Assembly: GCA_016709385.1 (NCBI GenBank)
Contig: JADJMW010000007.1
Span: 1 to 64,000 of the forward strand
Source: Candidatus Rubrivivax defluviihabitans
GTDB taxonomy: Bacteria > Pseudomonadota > Gammaproteobacteria > Burkholderiales > Burkholderiaceae_C
DNA length: 64,000 nucleotides
Reading direction: 5' to 3'
Part shown: one piece after another, positions 1 through 11,853 of the stretch
Position numbering within the stretch: the first letter of the stretch is position 1
Layout: the number at the start of each line of letters is the position of its first letter
Notes under the pieces: generated by a model
The model's input: the letters and a program-made list of their open reading frames with translations, nothing else
Databases searched by the model: none
What the model was told of the DNA's origin: nothing
Translations under genes and position numbers: made by a program

Positions 1-1242
1 GATGGCTGCCGCCGCGCGCTCGCAGGCCACGGCGCGCGCCTCGTCGGACTCCTCGCGCGCCAGCGCCGCCAGTTCACGCCAAGCCAGGCGCCGCGTGTGC
101 GCCGGCAGGCCCGGCGCCGCGGCGGCCTGCTCCAGCAGGCGCCGCGCCTTGCCCCAGAGCTGGCGCTCGGCGAACACCATGCCCACCGCGGCCACGACCG
201 CGCCTTCGTGGCCGAACGCCTGGGCCGCACTCTCCAGCCGCGGCAGCCAGTCGTCGGCCATGCCCGCACGCGCCTCGATCAGCGCCAGCGCGACCGCCTC
301 GCGGTCCTCGCGCGACAGTTCCGACAGGCGGTCCCAGAACGGGCGCAGCCACAGGCGCGCCTCGTCGGCGGCGTCGAGTTGCACCGCGCGCAGGGCGGCA
401 CGCGCCGCCACCTGCGCGTCGCGGCGGTCGGCGGCGTCGACCTGGCCCCACAGGCGCTTCAGCTGCTGCACGTCGTGCGCGCCCTCCAGCGTGTCGGCCG
501 CCAGCGAGCGCAGCAGGCTCTGCGCCACCAGCGGCGAAAACGCCTGGTGCTTGGCCAGCAGGCGCGCCGTCTGCAGGGCTTCCAGTGGCTGGCGCGCCAT
601 GCGCGCGGCCTTCAGGCGCAGGCGCAGCGCGTGGGTGCGGCGCGCGGCGCCGGGAGGCAAGGCGGCCAGCAGGTCCAGTGCCTGCGGTGCATCGCGGTCT
701 TCCAGCGCCCACTCGGCGCCGAGCAGGCGCGTGGCCTCTTCGGCGATGCGCGGGCCGCGGCCCTGCTGGGCCGCACTCAGCGCGCGGCGCAGCGTCTCGT
801 CGCGGCGGGCGCGGTCCTGCAGGCGGTGCAGGCTTCCGGCGGCCACGAGCTCGGCCAGCACTCGAAAGTCGGCGTCGGCGGCCAGCACCGGCGCTTCTTC
901 GGCCACCGCCAGCGCCTTCTGCGCCGCCTTGCGCGCGCGGCCGAAGCGGGCGCCGAAATATTCGGCCAGCGATTCGCGCAGCGCCGACTGCGCCGCACGC
1001 TCGCGGCGCAGCGCGCGCCACTCGCCGGCGCGCCGCGGCAGGCTCACCAGCGAGCGCAGCGCCTGCGCCGCCAGCACCAGCACGAAACAGGCGGCAGCGA
1101 CGATGATGAGGAACAGATTGAGCGAGAAGTCGGTGCGCCAGCCGCGCCAGTACAGCGTCACCAGCCCGTCGTTGGTGCCCAGCGTGGTGGCGGCCACCAC
1201 GGCCACCGCGAACAGCAGCACGATCCAGATGACGCCGCGCAT
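1..1242 (-). CDS. hemY: HemY-like haem biosynthesis membrane protein (partial, C-terminus outside window)
   Basis: The reading frame opens at an ATG read leftward from 1242 and runs off the left edge without a stop. The N-terminus MRGVIWIVLLFAVAVVAA is hydrophobic, and a second membrane segment follows near residues 40-60 (NLFLIIVAACFVLVLAAQAL). After that comes an Arg/Ala-rich helical region resembling the TPR-like repeats of the family. HemY of this type is a membrane protein encoded with the late haem genes; its exact biochemical role is not settled. It lies 23 bp after hemX, so it is the last visible member of the hemC-hemD-hemX-hemY operon. Confidence 0.9.
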   Translation of the reverse strand, partial: MRGVIWIVLLFAVAVVAATTLGTNDGLVTLYWRGWRTDFSLNLFLIIVAAACFVLVLAAQALRSLVSLPRRAGEWRALRRERAAQSALRESLAEYFGARFGRARKAAQKALAVAEEAPVLAADADFRVLAELVAAGSLHRLQDRARRDETLRRALSAAQQGRGPRIAEEATRLLGAEWALEDRDAPQALDLLAALPPGAARRTHALRLRLKAARMARQPLEALQTARLLAKHQAFSPLVAQSLLRSLAADTLEGAHDVQQLKRLWGQVDAADRRDAQVAARAALRAVQLDAADEARLWLRPFWDRLSELSREDREAVALALIEARAGMADDWLPRLESAAQAFGHEGAVVAAVGMVFAERQLWGKARRLLEQAAAAPGLPAHTRRLAWRELAALAREESDEARAVACERAAAAI

Positions 1243-1265
1243 GCAGTCTGCCCCAGGCGACGGAC

Positions 1266-2417
1266 TCAGCGGCCGGCCGCCGCGGCGGCGATGGCCGCCA
1301 GCGTGGCGTCGGGCCGCGGCGTGTTGACCAGCCGCGACTGTCCCATGACCTGGCGCACCGTTTCGCTGGCGGCAACCACGCGGCGCGAATTGCGGTCGAA
1401 GTAGCGGTCCAGCGCCGACTGCGCGTCGCGCAGGTCGGACTGCGCGGTGTCGAACTGGCGCGACAGCAGTGCCAGCCGCGCGTTGAGCAGCCGCAGCTTC
1501 AGGTTCTCACGCAGGAAGAAGGACTGCTCCGGCGTCACCAGCATGGCTTCTGGCTGGTCGATGCGCGTGACGCGGATCAGGGCCTTGACCTCCTGCCAGA
1601 GGTGGTCGAAAAAATCGCTGCCGGCCTGGCCAAGGCGGTCGCCCCAGCCGGCGTCGCTGGCCGGCTGCGCCGGTGCGGCGGCCGGCTCTTCGCTGCGCGG
1701 CGTCGAGCGGGCCGTGGCACGTCTTTCCGGCAGGGCCAGCAGCGGCAGGTCGTCGACCTGCCGGATGACGTCGTCGAGCCGGATCGTCAACACGGTGACG
1801 TCGGTGACGCCGGCCGTGCGCGTGCGCTCCAGGTCCTGCGCCACGGCGCGGCGCACGCGTTCCAGGCGCGGCTGGTTGTAGCGCGCCAGGCGTTCGTCGG
1901 CCTGCTTCAGCGTCAGCACCAGCGGCTCGGCGCTGCCGGTGATGGCCGACTGCTGCAGCGCGACACGGATCGCGGCCTCCACGTCGGCCAGCACGTTCTC
2001 GTCGCGCGAACGCGCCAGCGACTGGATCAGGTCCTCGAGCTGCGAGCGCTGCATCGTGGTCTCGGCCACCCGCGCTTCCAGCAGCGCCATCTTGGCCGCC
2101 GCCTCGCGCGCCGTGACGTCGGCGTTGCGCGCCAGCGTGCGCGCCTCGGTGGACAGGCTGGCGCTGTCCTGCTGGCGCTTCACGAGTTCGATTTCCAGCG
2201 CCTTGACCCGCTGCTGGGTATTCCACGCGAAGACGAGCGCGGCCGTCGCCAGCGCGGCCAGCACGGCAGCGCCTGCGGCGATCCAGCGCCCGGGTCCGCT
2301 GGCCACGGGCAGCGGCGCCGACGCGGCAACGCCCTGGGACGACGGCGGCGGCACTGCCGCAACCGGCTCGGCAGGCGGGACGGGCGCGGCAGGTGGGGGC
2401 GCGGGCGTGTCGGTCAC
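1266..2417 (-). CDS. hemX: HemX-like membrane protein (uroporphyrinogen-III C-methyltransferase-like family)
   Basis: The product is 383 aa. The proposed start is a GTG (VTDTPAPPP) that overlaps the hemD stop as GTGA, which points to translational coupling; reading further upstream only gives the shadow of hemD. The layout is a Pro/Ala-rich cytoplasmic head, one membrane segment near residues 45-65 (WIAAGAAVLAALATAALVFAW), a long coiled coil (KALEIELVKRQQD...), then a helical C-terminal domain. This is the architecture of HemX proteins, which are often misnamed methyltransferases and lack the SAM-binding methylase domain. Its role in haem synthesis is probably structural or regulatory. Confidence 0.88.
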   Translation of the reverse strand: MTDTPAPPPAAPVPPAEPVAAVPPPSSQGVAASAPLPVASGPGRWIAAGAAVLAALATAALVFAWNTQQRVKALEIELVKRQQDSASLSTEARTLARNADVTAREAAAKMALLEARVAETTMQRSQLEDLIQSLARSRDENVLADVEAAIRVALQQSAITGSAEPLVLTLKQADERLARYNQPRLERVRRAVAQDLERTRTAGVTDVTVLTIRLDDVIRQVDDLPLLALPERRATARSTPRSEEPAAAPAQPASDAGWGDRLGQAGSDFFDHLWQEVKALIRVTRIDQPEAMLVTPEQSFFLRENLKLRLLNARLALLSRQFDTAQSDLRDAQSALDRYFDRNSRRVVAASETVRQVMGQSRLVNTPRPDATLAAIAAAAAGR

Positions 2418-3202
2418 TGAGGCCTCGATTCTATCGGCGCGACCCGGCCCGGCCACGCGGCGGCGGCCGCAGCCACCGCGGCTGGACGAGGTGCCACGAG
2501 ATCGACGCGACCGAATCCCGCCGCCCCTGCAGCCTGCGCGATGCGCGGATGCGAGGCCAGCGCGGCGCTGCGTGTCCAGTCGGCTGCCGGCGCCAGGACG
2601 CGCAGGTGGCCCACCGCCTCGCTGCTGCTGAACAGCCACAGATGGCCCGCGGGGTCGGCCAGCGACTGCTGCAGCAAGGCCTGTTCGGCGATGGTGAGTG
2701 CGGGTGGCCGCCGCCGGTAGGCGGCAAGGAAGTCGACCGCTGCACCGCGCTCGCGCAAGGTCTCGGCCAGCCAGTCGCGCCCGTCCTCGCCACGCACCAC
2801 CAGCACGCTGAGCCCGGCCCATTGCCGGCTGGCGAGCCGCTCCCACAAGGCCTCGGAATCGAACTTCGGCGCGTCGGCGGCCGGCTCCACCAGCAGCGGC
2901 ACGGGCACGCCCGCCGAACGCAGCGCCGCCGACGTGCCCGGCCCGGTGGAACCCGCCAGCACGCCGGCCGGCCAGCCCCTGCCCGGCGGCGCCGCAGCAA
3001 AGAAGTGCACCACGGCGTTGGCGCTGACGAACATCACGAGCGTCCGTTGGCTCAGGTCGCGCCAGGCCTGCCGCAGCGGGGCCGGGTCGTCCAGCGCGGT
3101 GATCTCGATCAAGGGCAGGGCGGAAGCCGCCAGGCCCAGCGCCTGCAGTTCGCGCACCCAGCCGGCAGCCTGTGCCTGCGGACGGGTGACGATCAGGTGC
3201 AT
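2414..3202 (-). CDS. hemD: Uroporphyrinogen-III synthase
   Basis: A 262-aa cytoplasmic enzyme that cyclises hydroxymethylbilane to uroporphyrinogen III. The N-terminus MHLIVTRPQAQAAGWVRELQ carries the TRP motif typical of HemD, and the size fits the family. HemD sequences diverge widely, so the gene position is strong extra evidence: it starts 5 bp after hemC and overlaps hemX. The second half contains LWLFSSSEAVGHL, matching the conserved 'F-S-S' ligand-binding loop. Confidence 0.92.
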   Translation of the reverse strand: MHLIVTRPQAQAAGWVRELQALGLAASALPLIEITALDDPAPLRQAWRDLSQRTLVMFVSANAVVHFFAAAPPGRGWPAGVLAGSTGPGTSAALRSAGVPVPLLVEPAADAPKFDSEALWERLASRQWAGLSVLVVRGEDGRDWLAETLRERGAAVDFLAAYRRRPPALTIAEQALLQQSLADPAGHLWLFSSSEAVGHLRVLAPAADWTRSAALASHPRIAQAAGAAGFGRVDLVAPRPAAVAAAAAAWPGRVAPIESRPQ

Positions 3203-3207
3203 CCCGT

Positions 3208-4137
3208 TCAGACTGCGGGCAGGTAGGTGCCCGCGCCCGCGCGGCGTAATTCGGCCGCGGCCGTTTCGCCCAGCGCACGCGCCTGCGCCTCGTCGCTCAC
3301 CGCGGCGCGCAGCCGCGTGCGCAGCAAGGGCCGAGCAACGGTCTCGGCGTCGCCCAGGGCGGCGTCCAGGCGCAGCGTGTCGCCTTCCCACACCGCGTGC
3401 GCGGCCAGCGGCATGCTGCAACTGCCACCCAGGGCACGCGAGACGGCGCGCTCGGCGTGGCAGGCCAGGAAGGTGGGCCGGTGCAGCGTCTGCGCCAGCA
3501 TGTCGCGCAGCGCGTGGGCGTCCTCGCGCACCTCCAGGCCGAGTGCACCCTGCCCGGCGGCCGGGATCATGGCCTCGGGGTCGAAGACCGAACGGATGCG
3601 CGCCGCCAGCCCCAGGCGCTTCAAACCCGCGGCCGCCAGCACGATGGCGTCGAAGCCGCCTTCGTCGAGCTTGCGCAGCCGCGTATCCAGGTTGCCACGC
3701 AGCGGTTCGATGCGCAGGTCGGGCCGCGCCGCCATCAGCTGCACCACGCGGCGCAGGCTGGACGTGCCGACCACGGCGCCTAGCGGCAGTTCGTCCAGGG
3801 CGGCATGGCGGTTGGAGACGAAGGCGTCGCGCGGATCCTCGCGTTCCCAGATGGCGGCCAGCACGAAGCCGGCCGGCAGGTCCATCGGCACGTCCTTCAG
3901 CGAGTGCACGGCCAGGTGCGCCGCGCCGTCTTCCAGCGCCGTCTCCAGTTCCTTGACGAACAAGCCCTTGCCGCCCACCTTGGACAACGCACGGTCCAGG
4001 ATCTGGTCGCCACGGGTCGTCATGCCCAGCAGTTCGACGGCCAGGCCGAAGCGCTGCACGAGCGTGTCGCGCACATGTTCGGCCTGCCACAGTGCCAGGC
4101 GGCTTTCGCGGGTGGCGATGATGGTGGGTGCAGTCAT
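3208..4137 (-). CDS. hemC: Porphobilinogen deaminase (hydroxymethylbilane synthase)
   Basis: A 309-aa enzyme that polymerises four porphobilinogen molecules to hydroxymethylbilane. It has the expected N-terminus (IIATRESRLALWQA), the VGGKGLFVKELE and HSLKDVP segments, and the dipyrromethane-cofactor cysteine in LGGSCSMP (Cys240). It is the first gene of the leftward haem operon and is divergent from ppc across 122 bp, which should hold both promoters. Confidence 0.97.
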   Translation of the reverse strand: MTAPTIIATRESRLALWQAEHVRDTLVQRFGLAVELLGMTTRGDQILDRALSKVGGKGLFVKELETALEDGAAHLAVHSLKDVPMDLPAGFVLAAIWEREDPRDAFVSNRHAALDELPLGAVVGTSSLRRVVQLMAARPDLRIEPLRGNLDTRLRKLDEGGFDAIVLAAAGLKRLGLAARIRSVFDPEAMIPAAGQGALGLEVREDAHALRDMLAQTLHRPTFLACHAERAVSRALGGSCSMPLAAHAVWEGDTLRLDAALGDAETVARPLLRTRLRAAVSDEAQARALGETAAAELRRAGAGTYLPAV

Positions 4138-4259
4138 GGGGCGGGATGATAGCCAGCCCCCCGGCGCCGGCCGCCCACGCCGCCGCGCGCCCGCCGCATG
4201 GCCCGGGCACGGGGTTTGCGATCAGAATTGGTAACCTGGTTACAACTCCGGAGCCACCC
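4138..4259. promoter_or_regulatory. Divergent hemC/ppc control region with a perfect dyad
   Basis: This 122-bp gap separates hemC (leftward) from ppc (rightward). It contains a perfect 13-bp palindrome GTAACCTGGTTAC at 4231-4243, 16 bp before the ppc ATG. The dyad is AT-richer than its surroundings and sits where a transcription start or operator would be expected. No binding protein can be named from sequence alone. Confidence 0.5.
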
Positions 4260-7133
<2,874 letters not shown>

Positions 7134-7181
7134 ACGCGGGCGAACCGTCCCGCCGCGCACGCAGCCCCCGGCCCTGCGCCG

Positions 7182-7937
7182 TCATGCCCGGTCGCCGGCC
7201 AGCGCCGCCCGCACCGCCGCCACCTGGCGCCGCGACACCGCCAGCCACTCGTCCAGCGGCGCCACGCGCACGGCCCAGCCGTCGGCGTCGGCCTGGGCTT
7301 CGTCGCTGCGCAGTTGCAGTTCGCGGATGGCACGCCGCGCCACCAGCGCATTGCGGTGGACGCGGATGAAGGCATCGCCCAGGCGCTGCTCCAGTTCGGT
7401 GAGCGTCTCGTCGAGCACATAACTGTGCTCGGCGGTACGCAAGGTGACGTATTTCTGCTCGGCCTTCAGGTACAGCAGCTCCGCATAAGGCAGCCGCAGC
7501 ACGCGGCCGCGGTCGTTGACCACCAGCGCCGGGCCCTCGGGCAAGGGCTCGGGCGCCGGACGCAGGCGCTGCTTCACCCGCTGCAGCGCAGCCAGCAGGC
7601 GTTCGCGCCGCACCGGCTTGGTGAGGTAGTCCACCGCCTCCAGCTCGAAGGCCTTCAGCGCATGCTCGGCGTGCGCGGTCACGAAGACCACGGCGGGCGG
7701 CTGCGGCAACGCCTGCATCGCCGCAGCGAGCCGCAGGCCGTCGCGGCCGGGCAGGCGGATGTCCAGCAGCACCGCGTCGGCCGGCACGGCCTGCAGCAGC
7801 GCCAGCCCGCTGTCGGCGTCGCCGGCCTCGCCCACCACCACCGCCCCGGCCTCGGGCAGGCTTTGCAGCAACGACTTCAGTCGCAGCCGGGCCAGGGCCT
7901 CGTCGTCGACGATCAGCAGGCGCAGCGGCTCGCTCAC
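7182..7937 (-). CDS. LytTR-family response regulator
   Basis: A 251-aa cytoplasmic regulator. It has a receiver domain (residues 1-120; acidic pair DD at 11-12, phospho-acceptor Asp59 in LLDIRLPG, Lys in LTKPV) and a C-terminal LytTR DNA-binding domain (about 140-245; RVHRNALVARRAI, VRVAPLDEWLAVSRR). It resembles the AlgR/LytT group. Its partner is the LytS-type kinase at 8427-9608. A SnoaL-like gene lies between them and all three point left, so co-transcription is likely. The targets are unknown. Confidence 0.9.
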   Translation of the reverse strand: MSEPLRLLIVDDEALARLRLKSLLQSLPEAGAVVVGEAGDADSGLALLQAVPADAVLLDIRLPGRDGLRLAAAMQALPQPPAVVFVTAHAEHALKAFELEAVDYLTKPVRRERLLAALQRVKQRLRPAPEPLPEGPALVVNDRGRVLRLPYAELLYLKAEQKYVTLRTAEHSYVLDETLTELEQRLGDAFIRVHRNALVARRAIRELQLRSDEAQADADGWAVRVAPLDEWLAVSRRQVAAVRAALAGDRA

Positions 7938-7973
7938 GGCGTTTGGGCCTGTTTCACTGCCTATGCCGCGCGC

Positions 7974-8399
7974 TCACGCGGCCAGCGGCAGGCTGTGCCA
8001 CCACAGGCGGCAGGTCTTGCACAGACCGCCTTCGAATTCGGCCTGCAGCACGCCGTCGAGCACCATCTTCGGCAGTGGATCGCCGGGCTGGCGCGCCACC
8101 GTATTCGTGCCGGTGGAGCGGGCCCAGATCTGGAACAGCTCCTCCGAAGCCACCTGGTAGGTCACGTGCCAGTGCGCGATGCCGCCGCTGCCGTTGCGCG
8201 CCAGCACCTGGTAGACCACGTGCACGTCTTCCTGCAGCTTCACGCGCTGCCAGTAGGCGGCCAATTGCGCATGGCCTCGCTGCACCGCGAACGGCGTGTT
8301 GTGGTATTCGCCATCGGCGGCGAAGAGGGCACAGAACAGGCTCTCGTCGCGGCCTTCCCAGGCGGCCCGGTAGCCCTGCATGAAGCGTTCGATATCCAT
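7974..8399 (-). CDS. SnoaL/NTF2-fold protein
   Basis: A 141-aa protein. It starts MDIERFMQGYRAAWEGRDESLFCALFAADGEYHNTPF, the usual N-terminal helices and strand of SnoaL-like or NTF2-like proteins. The later aromatic strands are in keeping with a cone-shaped ligand pocket. There is no signal peptide. It lies between a LytTR regulator and a histidine kinase with short gaps (36 and 27 bp). It could be a small enzyme or a ligand-binding accessory; the sequence does not decide between them. Confidence 0.75.
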   Translation of the reverse strand: MDIERFMQGYRAAWEGRDESLFCALFAADGEYHNTPFAVQRGHAQLAAYWQRVKLQEDVHVVYQVLARNGSGGIAHWHVTYQVASEELFQIWARSTGTNTVARQPGDPLPKMVLDGVLQAEFEGGLCKTCRLWWHSLPLAA

Positions 8400-8426
8400 G
8401 GGTCAGCTCCTTTCGAAAGGTGCGCT

Positions 8427-9608
8427 TCAGGGTGCCGGCAGCACGATGCGGGCATGGAACATCTCACCCTCCGGCGTGGGCTCGCGCCACACGTCGCACT
8501 GCGCCGCCACGTCGTGCAGCAGGCGCAGCCGCTCGCGCACGTTGTGCAGCGCCATGCCGTGGCCGGGGGTGCCGGGCTCGCTGCCGACGGTATTGCTGAC
8601 CTGGACCACCACCTGCCCGCGCTGCACCGAGGCGCTCACAGCGACGCGGCCGCCGCCGACGGCCGGCTCCACGCCGTGGCGCACCGCGTTCTCCACCAGC
8701 GGCTGCAGCACCAACGGCGGCACGCGCGCGGCTGCCACGCGGGCGTCTTCGCTGATCTGCCAGCGCACCTGCAGGCGCGCTCCGAATCGCACCTGCTCGA
8801 TGGCCAGATAGCGCTTGGCGAGGTCGATCTCCTCTTCAAGCGCCACCGAAGCCCCGGCCTCGGCCAGCGCCACGCGGAACAGCTGCGCCAGGTCTTCCAG
8901 CACGGCCTCGGCGCGCTCCGGGTCGGCGCGCACCAGCGCCAGCGCCGTATTCAGCGCATTGAACAGGAAATGCGGCCGGATGCGCGACTGCAATTCCGCC
9001 AGCCGCGCGCTGGCGTTCGCCGGGTGCCAGATGCGCGAACGCAGATCCAGCCAGGCCCACAGCATGCCCGCCAGCGCCACGCCGGCCAGCGCCACGGCGG
9101 CCACGCGCAGGCCGCCGGCATCGCCGGCCAGGCCCGCCCACCACAGCGGCACCCAGGCCAGCAGCGAAGCCGCACCGCCGATGGCCAGCACCACCGCCGC
9201 GCGCGCGTGGGCCTCGAAGCGGCGCAACGGCTGGCGCAGCGCGCACACCATCACCAGCCACAGCAGCGTGGCGGCCACGCCGCCGAAGGCCAGCGCCGCC
9301 TGGCGCGCACCCCATTCGGTCAGCGTCTCGGCGCCGCCCAGCGCCACCAGGGCCAGCGCCACCTGCACCAGCAGCACGGCGCGCAGCGCCAGCGCGGGGT
9401 GGCAGACGTCGAACGCTGCCGCGGCCTGCGCCTGCAGCCGCGAGCGTTCCTCGGCCATGGGGTCGAAACGCGTGGTGGCGAAGCTGGAACTGGGCGCGTC
9501 GGCCGGCCGCGTCGTCTCGGGCCACAGGCTCGCCGGCCGGGTGCCCGCCAGGCCGTCGGTGGACGGGAAGTCGCTCGCGGCGTTACGGGGCGGCCCGGGG
9601 CGGTTCAT
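8427..9608 (-). CDS. LytS/AlgZ-type membrane sensor histidine kinase
   Basis: A 393-aa kinase. After a cytoplasmic N-terminus there are four predicted membrane segments (about residues 65-190), then the family phosphorylation motif LQSRIRPHFLFNALNTAL. The ATPase part follows, with PPLVLQPLVENAVRHGVEP (N box) and a GHGMALHNVRERL glycine box. Kinases of this class usually pair with LytTR regulators, as in the gene at 7182-7937. It is divergent from argH across 56 bp. Confidence 0.9.
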   Translation of the reverse strand: MNRPGPPRNAASDFPSTDGLAGTRPASLWPETTRPADAPSSSFATTRFDPMAEERSRLQAQAAAAFDVCHPALALRAVLLVQVALALVALGGAETLTEWGARQAALAFGGVAATLLWLVMVCALRQPLRRFEAHARAAVVLAIGGAASLLAWVPLWWAGLAGDAGGLRVAAVALAGVALAGMLWAWLDLRSRIWHPANASARLAELQSRIRPHFLFNALNTALALVRADPERAEAVLEDLAQLFRVALAEAGASVALEEEIDLAKRYLAIEQVRFGARLQVRWQISEDARVAAARVPPLVLQPLVENAVRHGVEPAVGGGRVAVSASVQRGQVVVQVSNTVGSEPGTPGHGMALHNVRERLRLLHDVAAQCDVWREPTPEGEMFHARIVLPAP

Positions 9609-9664
9609 CGTGCGCCGGATAATACGGACTCTCCTTTTGCACCGCCGCGCAGCGGCCCCGCCCC

Positions 9665-11068
<1,404 letters not shown>

Positions 11069-11097
11069 CGCCTCGGCCGCCATGCGCCGGTGCGTCG

Positions 11098-11694
11098 TCA
11101 GACCGCGGACGCCCGGCACCAGGCGAGCGCGTCCTCGAGCCGGTCGTCGCCCCAGAAGATCTCCTGGCCGACGACGAAGGTGGGCGAGCCGAAGATGCCG
11201 AGGGTTCGAGCACGGTCGGTCGCAGTGAGGTACGCCTGCTTCGTCGGCTGCGCCGACGCGCGCGCGATGCAGTCGTCGGCGTCGCGGCCCAGCGCCGCTA
11301 GGATACCGCGCAGGGCTTCGGGCTCGCCGGGGTCGCGCCTGTCGAGGAACCAGCAGCGATAGGCGGCCTGCGTGAACTCGCGGCACCAGCCCTCGCCGGT
11401 GGCGAGGGTCGCGACATGGTTCGCCAGTTCGGCCGGGTCGACCGGATACGGCGGAATGCCGTCGAACGGCACCCCGAACCGGGAAGCCCGGCGTTCGAGA
11501 TCGCGCCACATGTAACGCATCTTCACCGGCTTGGTCGCGAACGGGACGTTGTCCTGCTCGCGCATCAGCGTGCGCACGCTGAACGGACGCCAGTCGAGCA
11601 CGACCCCTTCGCGCGCGGCGAGGTCCGCGGCGCGAGTCACCGACAGGTACGAGTAGGTGCTGCCGATGAAGTAGAAGAACTCGATCTGACGCAT
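11098..11694 (-). CDS. 2-hydroxychromene-2-carboxylate isomerase-like (DsbA/GST-kappa fold) protein
   Basis: A 198-aa protein starting at the ATG of MRQIEFFYFIGSTYSYLS. This N-terminus has the thioredoxin-like strand and the Ser in the active-site position of the HCCA isomerase/GST kappa family. The C-terminal IFGSPTFVVGQEIFWGDDRL carries the cis-Pro motif and the characteristic FWGxDRL ending. Family members isomerise aromatic ring-cleavage products with glutathione; the substrate here is unknown. A 30-nt in-frame extension upstream lacks family similarity, so the inner start is used. Confidence 0.85.
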   Translation of the reverse strand: MRQIEFFYFIGSTYSYLSVTRAADLAAREGVVLDWRPFSVRTLMREQDNVPFATKPVKMRYMWRDLERRASRFGVPFDGIPPYPVDPAELANHVATLATGEGWCREFTQAAYRCWFLDRRDPGEPEALRGILAALGRDADDCIARASAQPTKQAYLTATDRARTLGIFGSPTFVVGQEIFWGDDRLEDALAWCRASAV

Positions 11695-11853
11695 GCCTGG
11701 CCCTCCGATCGCTACAGAGACCATTCTGCGCGCGGGCGCTTCGCTGCGGCGTGTGCGGTGGCGGCGCGCCGCAGCCGCACCGGCAACGGCAACGGCATCC
11801 GCGCAACGTGCGGCATCGACGGCGCCTTCGGCGGCCGGAACGGTCCCCGGCGA

